Origin: Undaria pinnatifida
Taxonomy: Eukaryota > Sar > Phaeophyceae > Laminariales > Alariaceae
NCBI GenBank assembly: GCA_012845835.1
Contig: JABAKD010000025.1
Coordinates: forward strand, 20,871,423-20,935,422
DNA length: 64,000 bases
Direction of reading: 5' to 3'
Made by a program: the position numbers and the translations under genes
Notes under the pieces: model-generated
The model's input: the letters and a program-made list of their open reading frames with translations, nothing else
Databases searched by the model: none
What the model was told of the DNA's origin: nothing
Part shown: in pieces, positions 57,632 to 64,000 of the stretch
Numbering within the stretch: position 1 is the stretch's first letter
Layout: each line of letters starts with the position of its first letter

Positions 57632-57835
57632 TTACTTGCGCCTTGCAAGGGCATCGTCGAAAATAACTGCCGCTTCACGAAGGATGTCAAGCAGCTTTGT
57701 CATGTCAACGACTTGTTTCCTGTACGACAAAGACAGCCGCATCGAGAGCTCAAGGCGTGCCACCGAAAGCTTGCTGCGGGCAGGAATCTTGATCTTGTTT
57801 TGGGCCGAGAACCCGCGCTCGCACTCGATAGTCTG
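57632..57835 (-). pseudogene. C-terminal fragment of a hAT-type transposase
   Basis: A 67-codon minus-strand frame reads TIECERGFSAQNKIKIPARS, KLSVARLELSMRLSL, then a hydrophilic tail and a stop. The ECERGFSxxNxIK core is the C-terminal dimerisation region signature of hAT-like (zinc-finger-associated) transposases. An in-frame TAG sits two codons upstream of the match and no further transposase sequence follows upstream, so this is a relic. Confidence 0.75.
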
Positions 57836-59430
57836 CTACATTCGAATCATTGATGTCGAGGCACAGCCACATTCTACTGCGATAGCACGGCCGAGAACCA
57901 TTCGAATCATTGAAACCACCTACTCCCCTGTATTGCGAGCCTTCGAACCTTGCGTCATCCTTGGACAGAGGAAACCGTTATAAGTTTGGACTTATTTCCC
58001 TCAAGAGGAAAGCCACAAAGAAATTCAGCATGAAACAGTAAAAAAAAATCACAAAAAAAAGTCCCCCAAAATGGTTCGCCGGACATGAGTGCCGCACATT
58101 TACTTCTTTCTGTGATGCGCCAAGTCGATTTCTCAGGAAAATGGTGCAACTGCGCAACATTTCACCACCTAATTATAACCTGATTCACATGCACGGACAG
58201 CACAGTAGCAAGGTACCAGGCCGACTAGTAGGTGGAACCTTTCTATCTATGCCACTCGTACCGCCAACTGCTGCGGCTGCTCGGAATGTGATGTTTTGGT
58301 ACTTTGATTTTTCCGTGAATTTATTTATTTTACTTTATTTTTTTTTTTTTCTTTCCCCTTCTTATCCTTATGAAGGGAGTCTTGCATGGTGGGTAGGTGA
58401 CGAGCCTGTTTTATTTGGCCCTCCCAGTCTTCCTTCTTCTACTTGTTTCTTTTTTCCGGGGTATTTTTTCCCTTTCTTTCCCCCTTGCATGTCCATTTTG
58501 GCTCATGCTCGGGGTATGTTTCTATCTCCCGTGCTTTGGCTCCCCTTTTTATTTATTTATTTATTTATTTTGTCTTGGTTTCTTTCGTTGTTTCTCTCTT
58601 TTACAAGGTATTTTGGTTTAATGAGAAGAACACAAAGGGGGGAGGGGGGGAAACAGGAGGAGTAGAAGGAAAGCCGTCCAAGGGAATGGGGGCAGGGGGG
58701 GCAACAGAAGGAATAGAAGGGAGACCGCGGTGGACGAAGGCAGGAAGGAGATGGCAGACAGGGTAGCAAGGTACCAGGCCGACTAGTAGGTACATAGCAC
58801 TTTTCGTCTTCCTCTGGGGTATTTTTTTCCCCTTTGTTCCCTCCTTGCGTGTCCAGGTTTTTGGCTCGTGTTCGGATTATCTTATTTTGGTTTTACTTTA
58901 CTTTATTTTATTTCATTTTATTATGTTTCTTTTCCGAGCTTTGGCTCTCCTTTGCGGTTGGGTTGTTTCTTCGATTTCCCCTTCATTTTGTTTGTCTCAT
59001 TTTTTTGTTTTATTTTTATCTTTGTTTTTATTTGTTTTCTTATTTTGTTTTTTGTTTTTTGTTTTTGTTTTTGTTTATTTCGTATTTCTCTCTTCCAATG
59101 TATTTCTGTTGCTGACGTATGTATGTTGTGCCTGTCGTACCCAGTACTAGGGCATGACATTGCGTTGTCGAATGCATTACGATGCATTATCTCTGTGTCG
59201 TGGCTTGTGACCACAGAGCTGATCTTTCTAGGGTGAAGAATCAGTACGGACACTGGGTGTGCTGGATGTCGACGAGTAGAAGAACGGTTTAATGTGAAGA
59301 ACACACACACACACAGCAGTGCTGGCTTGGTACTGGCTACGACTGGTATTTCATCATACGATACTTATGTACCATCCAAGCACCGTGCGGCTGCCATCCA
59401 AGCACAGTTCGGCTGCCCTGCCAACCCAGT

Positions 59431-60440
59431 GCTCGTGGTGCATTTTGGGACACACATACCAACACCAACACACACTGCACTGCTAGTAGTAGCATCCAAG
59501 CACCGTTCGGCTGCCCTGCCAACCCAGCGCTGGTGGTGCATGCGCTGGAACGTTTGCGCCTCTGCTGTTCGATCCTGCTCGCGCGGGGCATTTGGGACAA
59601 CGAACACAACACACACCAAAAACATTTCACTTCGTTGTGCCCTGGGCTGCGGAAAAAAAATCCCTCCCAAAAAACCCTTCCCGTCCTTACAAAACCATAA
59701 AATTCGAACGGCTGCGCTTTAAATCAAACGGCGCTATTATACGAACTACACCCTGGCACGCAAACAACGAGCTGGTGGTGCATTTTGGGATACACACACC
59801 AACACAAACACACACTACTCTGCTAGTAGTAGCATCCAAGCACCGTTCGGCTGCCCTGCCAACCCAGCGCTGGTGGGGCATGCGCTGGAACGTTTGCGCC
59901 TCTGCTGTTCGATCCTGCTCGTGCGGGGCATTTGGGACAACGAACACAACACACACCAAAAACATTTCACTTCGTTGTGCCCTGGGCTGCGGAAAAAAAA
60001 TCCCTCCCAAAAAAACCTCCACGTCCTTACAAAACCATAAAAATTCAAACGGCTGCGCTTCAAATCAAACGGCGCTACGAGCTACACCCTGGCACGCAAA
60101 CAACGAGCAGCGCACACCGCACACCCTATATTTCTATCCCTTGTCGGATACACCGCGCTCTTCGGCGTTACGCTGGAATGTTTGCGCCTCTGCTGTTCGA
60201 TCCTGCCCTTGCGGTCTGCCGTGTCTGCGTGCAATCAAACGGCCGCGCTTCAAATCAAACGGCCGCGCTTCAAATCAAACGGCGCTACGAACTACACCCT
60301 GGCACGCGAACACCCTCGCAGCGCACACCGCACACCCTCTATTTCTATCCCTCGTCGGATACACCGCGCTCCTCGGCGTTGCGCTGGAACTTGCGCCTCT
60401 GCTGTTCGATCCTACCCTGTGTGGTCTGCCGTGTCTGCGT
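59431..60440. repeat. Tandem repeat array, about 340-bp unit plus shorter variants
   Basis: Full units run from about 59431 and 59768 (GGTGCATTTTGGGA, CATCCAAGCACCGTTCGGCT, TTTGCGCCTCTGCTGTTCGA, ACACCAAAAACATTTCACTT, CTACACCCTGGCACGCAAAC). Two shorter units without the middle follow from about 60110 and 60320 (CACACCGCACACCCT, GTCGGATACACCGCGCTC). A 366-codon frame runs through but changes meaning between units. Confidence 0.85.
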
Positions 60441-60800
60441 ACGGCGGCGACTGCGTCCTTCAGTTCGGCTGCTGCATACTTTCTCTCGCTGATTCCTGTC
60501 GCAGCTCATCTCCGCCGCGTGCTGTGGGTGTCTGCTATGAGCCTCTTCGCTCGTTCTAGGCTCCTCCTTCCCTGCGGCTGCATGTTCTTCGCTCTCTTCA
60601 AACCTTACGGCGTGCCACCTCCTCGTGCTGCGGCAGAATCTTTGCACACACATCATGCAGCGGAACGTCCCTACAGCAGAGCGGTGTCTTGACGACTGGG
60701 GAGACCAACTCTTCCGATACACATTCACAGGGCTCTCTCTGTGTGGTACATACAAGGGTAGCGCAGCAGGACTCCTGTGTGTTTGCGTGTGTAAGATACC

Positions 60801-60960
60801 CGTACGTGTTCGAACCTGCCATACTACCTCACCTTCCTCCAGCGCTCCTGCGGTACAAATCCCTTCCATCACATGTGAATGCGTACGTCTTCGAACCTGC
60901 CATACTACCTCACCTTCCTCCAGCGCTCCTGCGGTACAAATCCCTTCCATCGCATGGGTG
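60801..60960. repeat. Tandem duplication, 81-bp unit
   Basis: Two nearly identical units begin CGTACGT(G/C)TTCGAACC and contain CCATACTACCTCACCTTCCT and GCGGTACAAATCCCTTCCAT. Confidence 0.9.
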
Positions 60961-61091
60961 TGTACACGGCACTGCTTATACGCTGCGCACTCAGCATGGT
61001 CACAGCAATGTGTGTACGTACAGCGGTGTGCACACAGCTCTCGCTGTGTGTAGCACATAGTCTACATGTGTAGCGCAGCAGTACTCCTGTC

Positions 61092-61265
61092 ATTCAGCCA
61101 CTCCCGACGATCGCCAAGTGCCTTCTCGCGCAGTCCAGTGTGACAAAACATTCCGCCACTCCAGACGATCGCCAAGTGACTTCTCGCGCAGTCAAATGTG
61201 ATAAAACATTCCGCCACTCCCGACGATCGTCAACTGCCTTCTCGCGCAGCGAGCCACCAGTCAAG
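61092..61265. repeat. Three-copy tandem repeat, about 58-bp unit
   Basis: Each unit holds CCACTCC(C/A)GACGATCG(C/T)CAA, then CTTCTCGCGCAG and GTGTGACAAAACATTC-like spacer. Confidence 0.9.
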
Positions 61266-63276
61266 TGTGACAATACTTCTCCACTTTAACACCAAAAAGC
61301 ACTTGACTAAACATGTATTTTTCCTCGCTACGTTCGATTTCTTAAGTCTGACTTACTGCTCGTTTCGCTCGTCTTGGAAGATTGGGCCTAGCACCCCATG
61401 ACAAACCGAAACAGGCGCATTACTCTTATCTGTGGTCGGCAATATATGGCTTTTATTATGGCGGGACAGGCCAATTTGACCGCTCGTAAGTCCCGAATGC
61501 TCATATCTTGGGGGATCTTACATCGGAGTACTCTCACCAACAGTAGTACCCCAGTACTGCTGCTGAAAAAAAATTGCAGGTTCCAACACGCGAATACGAT
61601 ACGTCTGTTGACGATGGCTGACGAGACGATAGAATAGAACGGGAAGAATCAGAAACGGAAAATAAAAAAACACGATCCTACTACATAAACAAAAATAAAC
61701 AAAAATAATGCATTGACCTGCATTTTCATCAACTAGGTGTCTCGAATGTGCTGTGCATACGTAAAATTCTGTTCCCGATAAATTCCTTGGATTTACATGA
61801 ACCCAAGGGACATGCGGCACGTAGTGAAATCAGCACACGGAAAAAACCATGGCCCTTCTTCCTTCCCTAGGTATTTTTCCCTACCAGGTATCGGGTATTC
61901 AATACTCCTACGACGAAGATGTTGTAATATTGGCTGTCGAGTATGGACTGCTCCATTCCGCATCTGATCACTATAGACTACATGGTATTAATAGTTCTTC
62001 ACGCGGACGAGCGGGCCGGCTTGACAAACCTTCAGTCAATTGGCTTAGTTGTGACTGAAATCATATATGTTGCGGCGGCGGTTCCGATGACCACGGCGGT
62101 AGCTCACACGAGAATCGACTTTGTCCGGCGTCAAAAGAGTCCACAGCAGACGAGGACCACAAACAGCAAACAAAAAGCAAGTGCATTTCGCCGAACAGAA
62201 CGGAGATCTGGAAAAATCCGAAAAAAATCAGCTGAAAAAAAAAAAGAGGGATATCACAGAAGAACCCAACTCACCGCAGGAGGGTAGCGCTGCATCGGCA
62301 TTGGCACCAACAACCTGAGTCACATAAACACGATACAGGAGCAGAAGCCGACGTGGGATGGGGTGGGGGACCGTAAGCGGGCGGTGGCCGGTGGACAGGA
62401 CTTCGCTAAGCAAGCAGGACCAGGGCGCGAGAGAGCGAGTGTTTCGCGCGGGTGGATGTCAACCGGTACACCATACCCCTACGGGTTTAAATTTAAGAGT
62501 CGTTTTATATTCATTATAGAAACAAAAAGGCTATTATTTTTACGTCCATACAGGCACACAGGACAGCTTACAGGGACATATGGGCGTCATGACAAAACAA
62601 AATGCTGCTGTGATTGTGCTCACTTGCAGACCTAGCTCAGCTTCGCACACCATCGATATCGAGAGCTCTATCCCCCCCGCGGTAACTAGCAATGAAGGCA
62701 GGTTGGTATACACACCACATCAGTGCAGTGCTTGCTCATGCGGTCAGCTTGCTGCACAGCAGTCAACAAGACAAGTCTGGAGAGACGTTCCGATATCTCG
62801 GGTCGTGCGTACACAATTTGACGCTGCTATATAAAATAGAGGCTAATTTCGGTAAAACTTTGAGACGCACGGGTGCCGGGCGGCACCGACAGCAGTGTGA
62901 GGCATCCCACCTTCTTTGCGCTCGTGTTCGCCACCATGCCGGAGCTGTCTCCTTCTCCGCAATCCTGGTGTTGGGTGTCCTGGCGGCAAAGGCTTCCTAG
63001 AATGACAACGTAACAGCATACGTCGTCTAAATGGAGTGCCGTGAATATGAAGGTGGGCATCGCATACCAGGGGATGGTAAGGCCCTCACGATCTTTCATG
63101 CAAGCCAACGAAGGTATTGAACTCCTGTCACCAACGAATGTGATTCCCATCGCAAGCCACCAGCCACCCCGACCAGCGACCTCTCTACTGCTGCGAATCC
63201 AATACCTACACAACGCAGCTTGCACTACCACCCTCTTTCTCCTCTATTGCATTTTGCTCTTCTTCCGTTGTTTCAG

Positions 63277-64000
63277 CTAGCAGTGCGGTACAGCTATCAT
63301 TCCCCACCTACCCTGTTTACTGCTGTCCTCCTCCTCGGCTTCCTTCTTTCTCCAGCCCCCTCGCGGCGAGCCTGTGGTGGTGGCCGTTCGGGCATGTTGC
63401 GCTCCGCCGTACGCTTGCGGGGAGGCGGCGCATCAATAGCACGCTGCAGCAGTAGAAGCAGCAACAGGCCCACCACCACCAACGCCTCCGTAGGTCGTCG
63501 ATTGCAGTCCCTCGCGCAACAACAGCGTGGCAGCCTCTGCGCCCTCGCGAACCGCAGCTACAGCAGGGGCAGCGATACGGATGGCAGGTGGAACACGACT
63601 CCCGGCCATCCTCATGCCATCCCACGACGATATCATCGCCGTTTGTCCAACGTATTACTCCCTGCCAGCAGCTCCTTAGGTGGTGGTGGTGGTGGTGGTG
63701 GTGGCGGTGGTGGCAAGGTACTTGGTGGCTTCAGGAGGGTCGAGGCAGAACATCAGCTTGTTGCGGGAAGCCGAAGACAGCTGACTACGAGGCGAGGCCT
63801 GCCTCCACGGCGGACGTTGCCAGAAAAGATTTTCGCCGGCGCGGTGATGGTGGTGCTTGCCGCGTGGGGGCTCTTATTCGGAGGTGGGTGGTCGGTGTCG
63901 TGTGTCGGGTGGCAGATGGGTGTCGCTACTGTGATGGTGCCTATTGGTCGGGAACCGGGAGGGAAAAGAGATATTTTCTCGTTATGCTTGCCCTTTGAGG
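63277..64000 (+). CDS. Open exon running off the right edge; possible membrane protein
   Basis: A strong polypyrimidine acceptor (CTTCTTCCGTTGTTTCAG) is followed by a frame without a stop for 241 codons to the end of the window. It starts LAVRYSYHSPPTLFTAVLLL, includes a Gly12 run encoded by a GGT microsatellite, a basic Arg/Ser stretch, and a hydrophobic segment PEKIFAGAVMVVLAAWGLLF that could be membrane-spanning. A GGTGGGTGG donor just after that segment might end the exon at about 63884. No family is recognised. In other frames this DNA also has open stretches, so confidence is limited. Confidence 0.35.

Larger units (their letters stand above)
57836..63276. other. Repeat-dominated region without a confident gene
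   Basis: T-rich low-complexity DNA fills 58320-59090. GGTACCAGGCCGACTAGTAGGT occurs at about 58208 and 58768, with GTATTTTTTCCC- and TTATT-rich DNA between. Tandem repeats lie at 59431-60440, 60801-60960 and 61092-61265. A Lys/Glu-rich plus frame at 62127-62318 (NKKQVHFAEQNGDLEKSEKN, ending LAPTT) may be a terminal exon but lacks a clear acceptor. Confidence 0.4.

Noticed and set aside
59592-60692. Plus-strand 366-codon frame
   Set aside because: It runs through tandem repeats whose units are read in different frames, so the protein does not repeat as a coding unit would.
59270-61270. CRISPR-like appearance of short direct repeats
   Set aside because: Units are long, adjacent and without unique spacers; these are ordinary eukaryotic tandem repeats.

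Overview
The window looks like nuclear DNA of a photosynthetic stramenopile, most probably a brown alga. Coding exons are short (about 70-330 nt, with one of 1.6 kb), they are separated by introns of a few hundred nt to 4 kb with GT-AG ends, and all intergenic and intronic DNA is full of microsatellites and small duplications. One gene begins with a signal peptide followed by an ASAF-type motif (A-S-S-A-A-F), the bipartite plastid-targeting signal of algae with red-derived secondary plastids. Diatoms carry far fewer and shorter introns. The species assignment is inference.

Because exons are short, most long open frames here are accidental. I assembled genes by hand from exons whose splice sites, codon phase and protein homology agree. 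Four genes are solid. (1) 7974-1740, minus: a six-exon Fe/Mn superoxide dismutase-like protein of 268 aa with a signal peptide; one of the four metal-ligand histidines reads as Leu. (2) 30495-26421, minus: a five-exon E2 ubiquitin-conjugating enzyme of 198 aa, best match UBE2T. (3) 40120-32943, minus: a six-exon, 232-aa predicted plastid protein joining a SAP-like helical motif to a C-terminal STI1-type domain. (4) 41955-45754, plus: six exons of a Nup43-type WD40 nucleoporin, N-terminus not found.

Less certain genes: a long minus-strand gene (17539-11100) whose N-terminal exons recall the Nepro/Rmp1 nucleolar RNase MRP-associated family and whose C-terminal part is low-complexity; two low-complexity minus genes at 25487-24600 and 51774-50331; and an open exon running off the right edge (63277-64000, plus).

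Mobile-element debris is modest: a PIF1/Helitron-type helicase fragment (9195-9554) and the C-terminal end of a hAT-type transposase (57632-57835). The right third (about 52-63 kb) is gene-poor and holds local tandem duplications, and one repeat there also occurs inverted at 31.6 kb. A short word, TACCAGGTA, recurs throughout non-coding DNA. The genes do not form one pathway; they are housekeeping genes (redox, DNA-damage ubiquitination, plastid, nuclear pore, nucleolus) placed side by side. I saw no CRISPR array, rRNA or convincing tRNA.
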